Below, piece after piece: positions 8,403 to 17,171 of a stretch of DNA of 64,000 nt. The notes beneath the pieces were generated by a model. That model was not told the DNA's origin. It was given only the letters and a program-made list of their open reading frames with translations, and did not search any database. The translations under genes were made by a program, and so were the position numbers. Source of the DNA: an uncultured Chryseobacterium sp. (GTDB taxonomy: Bacteria; Bacteroidota; Bacteroidia; Flavobacteriales; Weeksellaceae); contig CAJYXJ010000020.1 in NCBI GenBank assembly GCA_913778085.1, forward strand, positions 1 through 64,000, given 5' to 3'. Every line of letters begins with the position of its first letter. Position 1 is the stretch's first letter.

Positions 8403-9335
8403 ATGTTCAAACAGATTAGAAATTATAAGCTTCCGTATATTGTTTACAACTTTTTCAATAAAAAAAAGCTTAAACACAATATTCCTTTGTATAAAAAGTA
8501 CGGAATTCCTAAAAGCTATTTTTCCAGTATTTCCAGTAAAGATTTTGCCCATCTTCCGCCCAGCGAAAGAAAAGTGGATGATCAAAAACTTAAAGAAACG
8601 AGCTTTTTTAAACGTCTTTCCGTAGAGAATCAGCGCAGTGTGGAATGCTTTGATGATGAGGGGTACCTGATTTTAAGAAATTACCTGAGCAGTGAAACAG
8701 CCGATCAAATCAACAGCGAGATCGATAGGCTGATGGCGGAAGGAACAATTAAATTCCGGTACGGAGGCAAGCTGATGTTCGTAATTCATCATTCCGAAAT
8801 TATTAAGAGTATCGGAGAGAATAAAGACCTTCTGGAATTTCTTTCTGTATTGATGGACGGCCAGGCAAAACTTTTCCAGAGCATCAATTTTATCAACGGC
8901 AGCCAGCAGAAAACCCACTCCGACAGTATCCACATGACCACTTATCCGTTGGGCGGGCTTCTGGGAGTCTGGATCGCCTTGGAGGATATTGATGAAAACA
9001 ACGGAGCTCTTCATTACATTCCGAAAAGTCATAAATTACCGTACTTCCTGAATTCCGATTATGATAATGAGGGGGATGCGCTCAGAATGGGTAAAAAGAG
9101 CTACAAAGCCTACGAAGAATTTCTTGAGGAAAAGGTAAAAGAATTAGGGTTGGAAAAAGAAATCTTCCGGGCAAAAAAAGGTGATCTGCTGATCTGGCAT
9201 GCCAATATTCTCCATGGTGGAGAGCCTCATTTGGATAAATCAAAGACCAGGAAAAGCTTAGTGTATCATTATTTTGACGAAAACAGCGTTTGCTATCACG
9301 AAGTAACCCAGCGGCCTGCACTTTTCGAGCTGTAG
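8403..9335 (+). CDS. Phytanoyl-CoA dioxygenase (PhyH)-family 2OG-Fe(II) oxygenase
   Basis: A 310-residue protein. Iron ligands of the double-stranded beta helix are visible: HSD in QQKTHSDSIHM (about residues 177-179), the distal His in LIWHANILHGGEP (about residue 266) and the 2-oxoglutarate-binding Arg in KTRKSLVYHY. The ALEDIDENNGALHYIPKSHK stretch is the characteristic PhyH core. It is expected to hydroxylate an unidentified small molecule in the cytoplasm. Upstream is a 67-bp gap with a weak -7-like box (TAAATTTA). Confidence 0.82.
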   Translation: MFKQIRNYKLPYIVYNFFNKKKLKHNIPLYKKYGIPKSYFSSISSKDFAHLPPSERKVDDQKLKETSFFKRLSVENQRSVECFDDEGYLILRNYLSSETADQINSEIDRLMAEGTIKFRYGGKLMFVIHHSEIIKSIGENKDLLEFLSVLMDGQAKLFQSINFINGSQQKTHSDSIHMTTYPLGGLLGVWIALEDIDENNGALHYIPKSHKLPYFLNSDYDNEGDALRMGKKSYKAYEEFLEEKVKELGLEKEIFRAKKGDLLIWHANILHGGEPHLDKSKTRKSLVYHYFDENSVCYHEVTQRPALFEL

Positions 9336-9455
9336 AACGATATAGGAAAGACATAGAATTCATTACAGTTTTTCCTCATTTTAAGCACTTAAAATAAACG
9401 AAAATTTCAAATAATTAAAATTTTGAAAATGGTCGAAAATTATCCAAATAATTAC

Positions 9456-9463
9456 TAATTTTG
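9456..9463 (+). promoter_or_regulatory. -7 promoter box that decides the next start
   Basis: TAATTTTG is an exact TAnnTTTG match 12 bp before the ATG at 9476. It overlaps the in-frame TTG at 9461, so that upstream codon is unlikely to be the start. Confidence 0.6.
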
Positions 9464-9475
9464 CTACCTCAAATT

Positions 9476-9988
9476 ATGGCTAGTTTTTCAGGATATTTAC
9501 CCTATGCTTTTGCATTGATTATTGCGATACCTTTTCTGGTTCTGCTCAGGCAGTTCGTATTTACATACATTAAACTTAAAGAACAGGAAATCAGGCTGCT
9601 TTCCGTAAAGTCCAATTCCGAAAACAAAACACAGTCCTATGAAAGGATGACCCTGTTCATGGAAAGGCTTAAACCTTCCAACCTGATCCAGCGATTCGAT
9701 AAAGGCCTCGCTGCTCACGAATTTATTTTCCTTACCGAAAAAGCCATCAATGAAGAATTTGATTACAATGCTTCCCAGCAGCTGTATATCACCAAAAGCT
9801 CATGGAAAAATATCGTCGATTCCAAGAATGCAATCATCACCCTGCTACATAAAACCTATGAAGAAAGCAAGGGAAGCATCAATCTTGATGAGTTTAAAAC
9901 CATTTTCCTGATGAATTATATGGAAGGCGAGGATTACATTTCCATGACCATCGACGATCTGAGAAAAGAAATCATCATAATAGCTTAA
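9476..9988 (+). CDS. Conserved Bacteroidota membrane-anchored protein of unknown function (DUF7935-like)
   Basis: About 170 residues from the ATG at 9476. A longer frame opens at a TTG (9461), but a perfect -7 promoter box covers that codon. One N-terminal membrane helix (about residues 8-28) is followed by a cytoplasmic or periplasmic helical domain with the stretch YERMTLFMERLKPSNLIQR. That stretch recurs, from memory, in a family restricted to Bacteroidota. No enzymatic motif is seen. Pyrophosphatase follows 24 bp downstream on the same strand, so they may share a transcript. Confidence 0.6.
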   Translation: MASFSGYLPYAFALIIAIPFLVLLRQFVFTYIKLKEQEIRLLSVKSNSENKTQSYERMTLFMERLKPSNLIQRFDKGLAAHEFIFLTEKAINEEFDYNASQQLYITKSSWKNIVDSKNAIITLLHKTYEESKGSINLDEFKTIFLMNYMEGEDYISMTIDDLRKEIIIIA

Positions 9989-10012
9989 CTAAAAAATAAA
10001 AAATTTAAATAA

Positions 10013-10624
10013 ATGATTCCAAATTTTAAAGCACATCCATGGCACGGAATTTCTGCAGGAGAAGATGCGCCGAATGTTGTAAATGTTTTCGTGGAGATCG
10101 TTCCTTCAGACACTATTAAATACGAAGTTGATAAAGAAACCGGATTTTTGAAGGTAGACCGTCCTCAGAAATTCTCCAATATTATTCCGGCACTGTACGG
10201 ATTTGTTCCCAGAACCTATTGTGATACCGAAGTAATGAACCTTGCTGTGGAAAGAGGAGCGACAGACGTTACCATGGGAGACCATGACCCGCTTGATATC
10301 TGTGTATTGAGTTCTCACAACATCCACGCCGGTGGTCTTTTGATGGAGGCTATTCCGATCGGAGGTTTTAAAATGATCGACGGAGGAGAGGCAGACGATA
10401 AAATTGTTGCAGTAATGATCGGAGACCATGCTTTCGGGCATTTCAGAGATATTTCAGAATTGCCGGAAGCGGAAGTGAAACGATTAATGCACTATTTCCT
10501 TACGTACAAAAATTTACCGGATGAGCCGGCAAAATGCAGAATCCAGGAAGTATACGGAGCTGAGCACGCTAAAACAGTAATCAAAGCTTCCCAGGAAGAT
10601 TATCTGAACAATTACGGAGGATAA
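10013..10624 (+). CDS. ppa: Inorganic pyrophosphatase (family I)
   Basis: A 203-residue soluble enzyme that hydrolyses pyrophosphate to two phosphates, driving biosynthesis forward. The family-I active-site acidic cluster is seen in MGDHDPLDICV (about residues 86-96), with other conserved parts at NIIPALYGFVPRTYCD and GGEADDKIVAV. It belongs to the longer, eukaryote-like variant found in Bacteroidota. It lies 24 bp after the membrane-anchored protein gene. A weak hairpin with a T-run follows it. Confidence 0.92.
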   Translation: MIPNFKAHPWHGISAGEDAPNVVNVFVEIVPSDTIKYEVDKETGFLKVDRPQKFSNIIPALYGFVPRTYCDTEVMNLAVERGATDVTMGDHDPLDICVLSSHNIHAGGLLMEAIPIGGFKMIDGGEADDKIVAVMIGDHAFGHFRDISELPEAEVKRLMHYFLTYKNLPDEPAKCRIQEVYGAEHAKTVIKASQEDYLNNYGG

Positions 10625-10645
10625 TAATTCTTTGCTAAAATATTT

Positions 10646-10686
10646 AAAAGAGGTTGTTTCGAAAAATGGAGCACCCTCTTTTTTAT
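10646..10686 (+). terminator. Probable terminator after ppa
   Basis: AAAAGAGG and CCCTCTTTTTT flank a long loop, giving a 7-bp stem and a T-run. The rest of the 347-bp gap to gpmI is AT-rich, with only the gpmI promoter box recognisable. Confidence 0.4.
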
Positions 10687-10942
10687 TTGTCACCAACGAA
10701 AAAAGAGTCAGGGTTAAAGAAGTTTTTTAAACATTTTTCCTGTATGGTTTAAAATAAGATCAATTGCTATTCAATCACCAGCACCAATTGGGAAAGAAAC
10801 TTTCTGCGTTCACAACTCTTCTTTCAGCCTGATAACAGGATTGTAACTTTGTGTTCACATTAAAATGCAGGCAATTCCCATAAATGCCGTAATTTTAAAC
10901 AAATTTTAAGTCCACGGGTTCTTCGGTTTATTTCAAAATAGA

Positions 10943-10950
10943 TAAATTTG
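10943..10950 (+). promoter_or_regulatory. -7 promoter box for gpmI
   Basis: TAAATTTG, an exact TAnnTTTG match, lies 21 bp before the gpmI ATG. Confidence 0.6.
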
Positions 10951-10971
10951 TAATACAAAAGTTTATATAAA

Positions 10972-12513
10972 ATGTCGAAAAAAGCAATACTGGCGATCCT
11001 TGACGGATGGGGACTGGGAACAAACCCCAATGTTTCAGCCATTGATAAAGCAAACACCCCTTTCATAGATAATTGTCTTAAAAATTTTCCTCATACTACA
11101 CTGGAAGCCAGCGGACTGGCTGTCGGACTTCCTGCCGGGCAGATGGGAAATTCCGAAGTAGGACACATGAACCTGGGAGCGGGAAGGGTAGTGTACCAAA
11201 ACCTGGTAAAGCTGAATATGGCTGTGGAAAACGGTTCTCTGGGCCAGCAGAAAGCCATTCAGGATGCTTTTGCTTATGCCAAAAAAGAAAACAAAAAGGT
11301 CCACTTCATCGGCCTGGTTTCCGATGGAGGGGTACATTCACATATCAACCATTTAAAAGGACTTTTGACGGCTGCTCATGAATTTGGGATGCACGAAAAT
11401 GTTTTTGTTCATGCCTTTACAGACGGCCGCGACTGTGATCCGCGTTCGGGAAAAGGATTTATCGAGGATCTTCAGAATCACATGGAAAAAACGGTAGGTA
11501 AACTGGCCTCTGTAGTGGGAAGATATTATGCCATGGACCGTGACAAAAGATGGGAGCGCGTAAAGATTGCCTATGATGCAATGGTGGAAGGTGTTGGGGC
11601 ACAAACCACAAATGCACTGCTGGAAATCCAGAAATCCTATGATGAGAACATCACCGATGAATTCATGAAGCCGATCATTATGATCGATTCCACGGCTATC
11701 GGAAATGTAGTGCCGGTAGCTAAAATTAATGATCACGATGTTGTAATCTGCTTTAATTTCCGAACGGACAGAGGCCGTGAGATTACCGAGGTGCTTACCC
11801 AGCACGACCATCCGGAATATTTCATGAGAAAGCTGCCGTTATATTATGTGACGCTGACGAACTATGACAAAACTTTCGAAAACGTTCATGTAGTGTTTGA
11901 TGAAGAAGTTTTACATGAAACGATGGGGGAAATTCTTGAGAAAAACCACAAAACACAGATCAGAATTGCCGAAACAGAAAAATATCCCCACGTTACTTTT
12001 TTCTTTTCAGGAGGAAGGGAAGAGCCTTTTAACGGAGAAAAAAGACTGCTTTGCCCAAGTCCTAAAGATGTTCCGACCTATGATCTGAAACCGGAAATGT
12101 CGGCTTACGATATTACAAATGCCATAGTTCCGGAACTGGAGAATGAAACCGCTGATTTTGTATGCCTGAATTTTGCCAATACCGATATGGTAGGCCATAC
12201 AGGTGTTTTTGAAGCAGCCGTAAAAGCAGCGGAAACAGTAGATCAGTGCATTGAAAAAGTGGCAACAACGGCTTATGAGCACGGATACGCCGTCTTCATC
12301 CTCGCAGACCACGGAAATTCCGATGTGATGATTAACCCGGACGGGTCACCGAACACGCAGCATTCTACCAACCTGGTGCCTTTCATCGTGATGGATAAAG
12401 AACAGACCTGGAATCTGAAACCCGGAAAATTAGGTGACGTGGCCCCGACCATCCTTAAGGTAATGGGGGTGGAAGTTCCTGAAATAATGACTGGCGATAT
12501 TTTAGTAAGCTAA
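10972..12513 (+). CDS. gpmI: 2,3-bisphosphoglycerate-independent phosphoglycerate mutase
   Basis: The 513-residue length is standard. It interconverts 3- and 2-phosphoglycerate in glycolysis using two Mn ions and a phosphoserine intermediate. Visible signatures: ILDGWGLG (first metal Asp), GNSEVGHMNLGAGR with the catalytic Ser near residue 61, the sugar-phosphate-binding regions SDGGVHSH and FTDGRDCDP, FNFRTDRGRE, and the second metal site FADTD-like FANTDMVGHTG and ADHGNSDVM. It is a single-gene unit with its own promoter box and terminator. Confidence 0.97.
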   Translation: MSKKAILAILDGWGLGTNPNVSAIDKANTPFIDNCLKNFPHTTLEASGLAVGLPAGQMGNSEVGHMNLGAGRVVYQNLVKLNMAVENGSLGQQKAIQDAFAYAKKENKKVHFIGLVSDGGVHSHINHLKGLLTAAHEFGMHENVFVHAFTDGRDCDPRSGKGFIEDLQNHMEKTVGKLASVVGRYYAMDRDKRWERVKIAYDAMVEGVGAQTTNALLEIQKSYDENITDEFMKPIIMIDSTAIGNVVPVAKINDHDVVICFNFRTDRGREITEVLTQHDHPEYFMRKLPLYYVTLTNYDKTFENVHVVFDEEVLHETMGEILEKNHKTQIRIAETEKYPHVTFFFSGGREEPFNGEKRLLCPSPKDVPTYDLKPEMSAYDITNAIVPELENETADFVCLNFANTDMVGHTGVFEAAVKAAETVDQCIEKVATTAYEHGYAVFILADHGNSDVMINPDGSPNTQHSTNLVPFIVMDKEQTWNLKPGKLGDVAPTILKVMGVEVPEIMTGDILVS

Positions 12514-12538
12514 AATTTAATAATATTATACCATACTT

Positions 12539-12568
12539 GCCGTTATTAAATAAATAACGGCATTTTTT
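12539..12568 (+). terminator. Rho-independent terminator after gpmI
   Basis: A perfect 9-bp stem, GCCGTTATT / AATAACGGC, with a short loop is followed by ATTTTTT. Confidence 0.9.
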
Positions 12569-12625
12569 ATGACGAATATCAGAAGAATTAACATAATATT
12601 ATGTCCTAAATAATAAAGAAAGCTT

Positions 12626-12633
12626 TAACTTTG
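12626..12633 (+). promoter_or_regulatory. -7 promoter box for the acyl-ACP desaturase
   Basis: TAACTTTG, an exact TAnnTTTG match, ends 22 bp before the ATG. Confidence 0.6.
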
Positions 12634-12655
12634 CGGTTTAATCTAAATTCTAAAA

Positions 12656-13636
12656 ATGTATCAGCAGCTCGTAAGAAAAGAAGTAATGGGAATTTTGGAA
12701 AAGGAAGTCGGTTCTTTTCTGGATAAATTTTTAACGCCAATTGAAAAAATCTGGCAGCCTTCCGATTATCTTCCGGATCCTTCCAGCGAGAACTTCAAAT
12801 ACGATTTAGAAGAAATCCAGACTTTTGCAAGGGAAATGCCGTACGATCTTTTCGTAACGCTTATCGGCGACTGTATTACGGAGGAAGCATTACCTTCTTA
12901 CGAATCATGGCTAATGGGCGTAGATGGGATAGACCAGGAAAAGAAAGAAATCGGCTGGGCCAACTGGATAAGAGCCTGGACGGCTGAAGAAAACCGACAC
13001 GGAGACCTTCTGAGCAAATACCTTTATCTTTGCGGAAGGGTGAATATGCGGGAAGTGGAAATTACCACTCAATATCTCATCAACGATGGTTTCGATTTGG
13101 GAACAAGCATGGATCCTTACCGTAATTTTGTCTATACGAGTTTTCAGGAAACCGCTACCAACATCTCCCACAGAAGGGTAGGTACGTTGGCCAAACAGTG
13201 TGGAAACGGAAAGCTGGCCAAAATGTGTGGGGTAATTGCTGCCGACGAAGCCAGACATGCCAAAGCATACAAACATTTCGTTGCTAAAATCCTTGAAATC
13301 GATCCTTCTGAAATGATCCTTGCCTTTGAAGACATGATGCGTAAAAAGATCGTAATGCCGGCTCACATGATGAGACAGTCAGGACAAAAGGCAGGTGAAC
13401 TTTGGGGACATTTCTCAGATGCGGCACAGCGTTGTATGGTATATACAGGACAGGATTACATAAACATCATGAAAGAGCTTTTGGACGAATGGAAGATTGA
13501 GCACGTAAAAGGACTGAACGAAAAAGCGGAAAAAGCGCAGGAATACCTGATGAAGCTTCCGGCAAGGCTTCAGAAAATTACAGATAGGATCTCAACGCCC
13601 GATCTGCAGTTCCAGTTCAATTGGGTGAAGAGCTGA
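12656..13636 (+). CDS. Acyl-ACP desaturase (ferritin-like diiron fatty-acid desaturase)
   Basis: A 326-residue soluble protein. Diiron ligands follow the family pattern: EENRH (Glu112, His115), FQE (Glu165) and DEARH (Glu198, His201), with a further Glu near residue 77. These enzymes introduce a cis double bond into acyl chains carried on ACP, using O2 and ferredoxin, to keep membranes fluid. No signal peptide or membrane segment is present. A promoter box lies upstream and a terminator downstream, so it is a monocistronic unit. Confidence 0.88.
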   Translation: MYQQLVRKEVMGILEKEVGSFLDKFLTPIEKIWQPSDYLPDPSSENFKYDLEEIQTFAREMPYDLFVTLIGDCITEEALPSYESWLMGVDGIDQEKKEIGWANWIRAWTAEENRHGDLLSKYLYLCGRVNMREVEITTQYLINDGFDLGTSMDPYRNFVYTSFQETATNISHRRVGTLAKQCGNGKLAKMCGVIAADEARHAKAYKHFVAKILEIDPSEMILAFEDMMRKKIVMPAHMMRQSGQKAGELWGHFSDAAQRCMVYTGQDYINIMKELLDEWKIEHVKGLNEKAEKAQEYLMKLPARLQKITDRISTPDLQFQFNWVKS

Positions 13637-13665
13637 TTTTAAAATATAATTAACTAAAAAGTTAG

Positions 13666-13699
13666 GAGTGCTAAGTATTTTAGCACTCTTTTATTTTTG
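13666..13699 (+). terminator. Rho-independent terminator after the desaturase
   Basis: GAGTGCTAA / TTAGCACTC form a 9-bp stem with a 5-nt loop, then TTTTATTTTT. The next gene's promoter box begins immediately after it. Confidence 0.85.
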
Positions 13700-13707
13700 T
13701 ATCTTTG
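13700..13707 (+). promoter_or_regulatory. -7 promoter box for the small HAD phosphatase
   Basis: TATCTTTG, an exact TAnnTTTG match. It overlaps the in-frame TTG at 13705, which argues that translation starts downstream at 13726 or 13729. Confidence 0.6.
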
Positions 13708-13725
13708 CATTTCAAAATATTCGAT

Positions 13726-14157
13726 ATGATGAATAACAAGAAAATTGCCGTAGACTTCGACGGAACCATTGTTGACGATGCGTATCCATCTATCGGCAAA
13801 CCGAAGATTTTCGCTTTTGAGACGCTGAAAAGGCTTCAGGCCGAAGGGTACCGGTTGATTTTATGGACCTATAGACATGGGAAAACCCTGGATGAAGCGG
13901 TAGAATTCTGTAAAAAAAACGGAATTGAATTTTATGCCGTTAATTCAAGCTTTGAAGGCGAAGTTTTTGATTCCGCCGCCCAGTCGAGAAAGCTGGATGC
14001 GGATTGGTTCATCGATGACAGGAACTTAGGAGGTTTTCCGGGATGGGGAGAAATTTATAACATCATCCAAGAGAGAATTGAATTCAGGGTAGAGGGAAAA
14101 GAAGTCCTGGCCTATTCCAAACTAAAAAAAGAAAAGAAAAAAGGATTATTCTGGTAA
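13726..14157 (+). CDS. Small HAD-superfamily phosphatase (BT0820-like)
   Basis: About 143 residues from the ATG pair at 13726/13729; a longer frame begins at a TTG inside the promoter box and is unlikely. HAD motif I is KIAVDFDGTIVDD at the N-terminus, a Thr/Ser motif II follows in RLILWTYRHGK, and the motif IV acidic residues are in DADWFIDDRNLGG. There is no large cap domain, as in the structurally studied Bacteroides protein BT0820. The C-terminus ends in a Lys-rich stretch. The substrate is unknown. Confidence 0.75.
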   Translation: MMNNKKIAVDFDGTIVDDAYPSIGKPKIFAFETLKRLQAEGYRLILWTYRHGKTLDEAVEFCKKNGIEFYAVNSSFEGEVFDSAAQSRKLDADWFIDDRNLGGFPGWGEIYNIIQERIEFRVEGKEVLAYSKLKKEKKKGLFW

Positions 14158-14249
14158 AAGATAATCTGATAATGTATCAGTGTAAGAATGAGTTCATTTT
14201 CTAATTCGTTATTATTACACTGCTAGATTTATAAATTGTAACATTATTT

Positions 14250-15059
14250 ATGATTCAGTTAAAAACAATAGACGAATTGCGTCTGATGAAACAGAGTGCC
14301 CAGTTGGTTTCCAGAACATTGGGGATGCTGGCGAAGGAAATCAAGCCGGGAATCACCACTTTGTATTTAGATAAACTGGCACATGACTTTATCAAGGATC
14401 ATGGTGCAGAGCCTGCTTTTTTGGGATACGGTGGTTTTCCGTATTCACTGTGTATTTCTCCTAATGAACAGGTAGTCCACGGTTTTCCGAGCAAAGAAGA
14501 AATTAAGGAAGGCGATGTGCTTTCTGTTGACTGCGGGGCCATTTTAAACGGATTTGTAGGAGATCATGCTTATACCTTCGAGATCGGTGAAGTAAAACCG
14601 GAAACCCGAAAATTGCTGAAAGTTGCCAAAGAATCCTTATATAAAGGGATCGAGCAATGTGTAAGAGGAAAAAGAATCGGTGATATTTCCCACGCTATTC
14701 AGGCACATTGTGAAAAAGAACGATATGGAGTGGTAAGAGAACTGGTAGGCCACGGTGTAGGCAGACAGATGCACGAAGATCCGCAGGTTCCCAATTACGG
14801 CAGACAGGGAAGCGGTAAAGTGATTAAAGACGGTCTTACGATTGCTATTGAACCGATGATTAACCTGGGGACCGAAAAAGTAAAATTCCATAATGACGGG
14901 TGGACGGTAACGACGCTGGACAACCAGCCTTCAGCCCACTTCGAGCATGATGTAGCGGTGATTAATGGGAAACCTGTCCTACTTTCGACATTCCAGTATA
15001 TCTATGATGCTCTGGGAATTACAAGCGACGAAGAAAAAGCTTTCCAACTGGATTTTTAA
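14250..15059 (+). CDS. map: Type I methionine aminopeptidase (copy 1)
   Basis: A 269-residue enzyme that removes the initiator Met from new proteins. Metal ligands of the pita-bread fold appear in order: VDCGAILNGFVGDHAYTF (two Asp), VGHGVGRQMHEDPQVPN (His), IAIEPMINLG (Glu) and SAHFEHDVAV (Glu). The stop codon overlaps the ATG of the downstream methyltransferase (TAATG at 15057-15061), so the two are translationally coupled. A second, more divergent map lies at 54757-55521. Confidence 0.94.
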   Translation: MIQLKTIDELRLMKQSAQLVSRTLGMLAKEIKPGITTLYLDKLAHDFIKDHGAEPAFLGYGGFPYSLCISPNEQVVHGFPSKEEIKEGDVLSVDCGAILNGFVGDHAYTFEIGEVKPETRKLLKVAKESLYKGIEQCVRGKRIGDISHAIQAHCEKERYGVVRELVGHGVGRQMHEDPQVPNYGRQGSGKVIKDGLTIAIEPMINLGTEKVKFHNDGWTVTTLDNQPSAHFEHDVAVINGKPVLLSTFQYIYDALGITSDEEKAFQLDF

Positions 15060-15826
15060 TGAAAAAAGTTACTAAACTTTTATTGAATAAAATTCCCCGT
15101 CCGGTGCTGATCAAAATGAGTATCTGGGCGCGGCCGCTGATTTATCAGTTTTTTAAAGGAGATAAATTTATTGATCCGATCGATGGGAAATCATACCGGA
15201 AGTTTCTTCCTTACGGATACGGTAGCCAGAGGGAAAATGCCCTTTCTCCGGGAACGTTAAGTCTGGAAAGGCACCGCCAGATGTGGTTGTATCTCCAGAA
15301 TGAAACCGACTTTTTTATAAAAAATTACAAGGTTTTACACATTGCTCCGGAGCAGGAATTTTTGAGAAAATTCAAAAGAATGAGAAACCTGGATTACATT
15401 TCTGCCGATCTGTATTCTCCGATTGTCGATGTAAAAGCGGACATTCTGAATCTTCCTTTCGCTGATGAAAGTTTTGATATTGTATTCTGCAACCATGTGT
15501 TGGAACATATCGAAGACGATGCCAGGGCGATGAGCGAATTATACCGGGTCTTAAGGCCGGGAGGCTGGGGAATCGTACAGGTACCGATGAAAAATGCACT
15601 TGAAAAAACATATGAAGATTTTACCATCAGGGATCCTAAGGAACGCCAGAAGCACTTTGGGCAATATGACCATGTCCGCTGGTACGGAATGGACTACTTT
15701 GACCGCCTGAAAGAAGCAGGATTTGAAACGGATGTGAACTTTTATTCCCAGACTTTTTCCGAAGAAGAAATAGAAAGATACGGGCTCAGGAAAAATGAAA
15801 TCCTGCCGGTTATCTATAAAAAGTAA
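15059..15826 (+). CDS. Class I SAM-dependent methyltransferase
   Basis: A 255-residue protein of the Methyltransf_11 type. The SAM-binding strand is VLHIAPEQEFLRKFK (about residues 92-106), where the usual glycine-rich motif is replaced by an APEQ variant. It is followed by YISADLYSPIVDVKADILNL, NLPFADESFDIVFCNHVLEH and LYRVLRPGGWGIVQVPM. The substrate cannot be deduced. Its ATG overlaps the map stop by one base, and a bidirectional terminator follows. Confidence 0.8.
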   Translation: MKKVTKLLLNKIPRPVLIKMSIWARPLIYQFFKGDKFIDPIDGKSYRKFLPYGYGSQRENALSPGTLSLERHRQMWLYLQNETDFFIKNYKVLHIAPEQEFLRKFKRMRNLDYISADLYSPIVDVKADILNLPFADESFDIVFCNHVLEHIEDDARAMSELYRVLRPGGWGIVQVPMKNALEKTYEDFTIRDPKERQKHFGQYDHVRWYGMDYFDRLKEAGFETDVNFYSQTFSEEEIERYGLRKNEILPVIYKK

Positions 15827-15829
15827 AAA

Positions 15830-15858
15830 GGATGCTTTCGGTGTGAAAGCATCCTCTT
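15830..15858. terminator. Bidirectional terminator between convergent genes
   Basis: GGATGCTTTC / GAAAGCATCC form a perfect 10-bp stem with a 5-nt loop. The reverse strand has a clear T-run (CTTTTTACTTTTT), and the forward strand has a weaker one. Confidence 0.8.
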
Positions 15859-15919
15859 TCGTATTGTATTAAAAATTTTCTGCCTTTTGCAGTAAATAAA
15901 AAGCTCAGAAGGCTTGTAT

Positions 15920-16624
15920 TTATTCTTTAATAAATTTCTGTGCCGGGATATTTTTAGAATTTACTATGTAAACTCCTTTGTTGAGACGGCTGATGTCTAT
16001 TTTCACATTAATTCCTTCACTATAAGCTTCCAACACCTTTTTTCCGGAAAGGTCGTAAATTTTTACAGTAGAACCTTCGTGGATACCTTCAATATTTAAT
16101 ATATCTTTCGCCGGGTTCGGATAAATGGAAAGCGGCTTTTTAAGAATGTTTTCGCCGGTTCCGAGAAAACCGGAATTGTTGTAAAAGATCTGGTCTCCGG
16201 TAGAGGAGTGGGTAATGATAAGGGTTTTCAGGATACCGGAGGTAACGATCTGGTAATTGAAGACGGCAGCCGGACCGGAGTTGAAATAAAAATCACAGTT
16301 TTTCTGGTCGTAAGCCTGTGCCGCAGCTGCATTGGTCCCGTTGTAAATGGCCAGGGTACATCCGCCTCCCTGACGGGTAAAACTGTCGGTTGTCGGCGAA
16401 AAGGTAATTGTAGAGCCGGCGGAATTGTAATACCTTGACTGAAAGTTATAAGCTGTTCCTGAGCCTGTAAATGCAGAACTTCCTATAGACACCTGCATTA
16501 TCGGACTGGTAGTGGTCTGGCCGCCGATAACCATTTTGGAAATGTACCAATTGTTGCTGAACAGTTCGGGGCTCTGTGCAGACAGCATACTTCCCGAAAA
16601 CAAAAAGAAAAATATTTTTTTCAC
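15920..16624 (-). CDS. Secreted protein with type IX secretion C-terminal sorting domain
   Basis: A 234-residue protein. It starts at a GTG codon and opens with a Sec signal peptide (MKKIFFFLFSGSMLSAQ). The last ~70 residues form a type A T9SS sorting domain: SIYPNPAKDILNIEG, VKIYDLSGKKVL, ISRLNKGVYIV and the final IPAQKFIKE. It should therefore cross the outer membrane through the type IX system and be attached or released at the surface. The middle (about residues 20-150) resembles the short 'lipocalin-like' part common in flavobacterial T9SS cargo, but no function is assigned. Promoter box TATATTTG lies at 16642-16649. Confidence 0.82.
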   Translation of the reverse strand: MKKIFFFLFSGSMLSAQSPELFSNNWYISKMVIGGQTTTSPIMQVSIGSSAFTGSGTAYNFQSRYYNSAGSTITFSPTTDSFTRQGGGCTLAIYNGTNAAAAQAYDQKNCDFYFNSGPAAVFNYQIVTSGILKTLIITHSSTGDQIFYNNSGFLGTGENILKKPLSIYPNPAKDILNIEGIHEGSTVKIYDLSGKKVLEAYSEGINVKIDISRLNKGVYIVNSKNIPAQKFIKE

Positions 16625-16641
16625 AGGTTATAAATTTTTCA

Positions 16642-16649
16642 CAAATATA
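16642..16649 (-). promoter_or_regulatory. -7 promoter box for the T9SS cargo gene
   Basis: On the - strand TATATTTG (exact TAnnTTTG) lies 17 bp upstream of the GTG start at 16624 and supports that start. Confidence 0.55.
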
Positions 16650-16653
16650 AGAA

Positions 16654-16691
16654 TAAAAAGCCGTTTCCAGCAGGGGAAAACGGCTTTGCTA
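16654..16691 (-). terminator. Terminator downstream of the SMR transporter
   Basis: AAAGCCGTTT / AAACGGCTTT with T-rich sequence following on the - strand. Confidence 0.75.
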
Positions 16692-16734
16692 TTAAAGCAT
16701 TTAACAAGATTAAATTAATAGGTGATTAATTTTA

Positions 16735-17064
16735 TTAATTTGAAGAAACTGCTTTCAGTCCGATTACGGAACCGATGAGTGTGATAATGAAGAATATTCT
16801 CCAGAAAGTTACCGGATCTTTAAAAAAAAAGATTCCCATCAGCGCCGTTCCTACCGCACCGATTCCTGTCCATACTGAATAGGCCGTACCGATTGGCAGG
16901 GTCTCGGTAGCTTTGATCAGGAGCAGCATACTCACCGTCAGTGAGATCAGAAAGCCGGCAAACCAAAAGTACATGGCAGTTCCGCTCGTTTCTTTTACCT
17001 TTCCGAGACAAGATGCAAAAGCTACTTCAAATAAACCGGCGATAACTAAAATAATCCAATTCAT
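16735..17064 (-). CDS. Small multidrug resistance (SMR) family transporter, SugE/Gdx-like
   Basis: A 109-residue protein with four membrane helices, the standard SMR size. The N-terminal NWIILVIAGLFEVAFASCLG contains the membrane-embedded Glu (about residue 13) needed for proton-coupled antiport. GTAYSVWTGIGAVGTALMG is the family core. The Gly/Ala-rich first helix and SVWTGIG motif fit the SugE/Gdx group, which exports guanidinium or quaternary ammonium compounds. No guanidine riboswitch is recognised upstream. It is followed by a terminator on its own strand. Confidence 0.82.
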   Translation of the reverse strand: MNWIILVIAGLFEVAFASCLGKVKETSGTAMYFWFAGFLISLTVSMLLLIKATETLPIGTAYSVWTGIGAVGTALMGIFFFKDPVTFWRIFFIITLIGSVIGLKAVSSN

Positions 17065-17171
17065 TTTTACTGTTGTTTCTCCTGCAAAGTTCAGGATTTT
17101 AAAAGGATTAAAATTTTACAATTGTTAAAAAAAGATCAGCATAAAAACATATAAACTTTTCACCCTGTAAC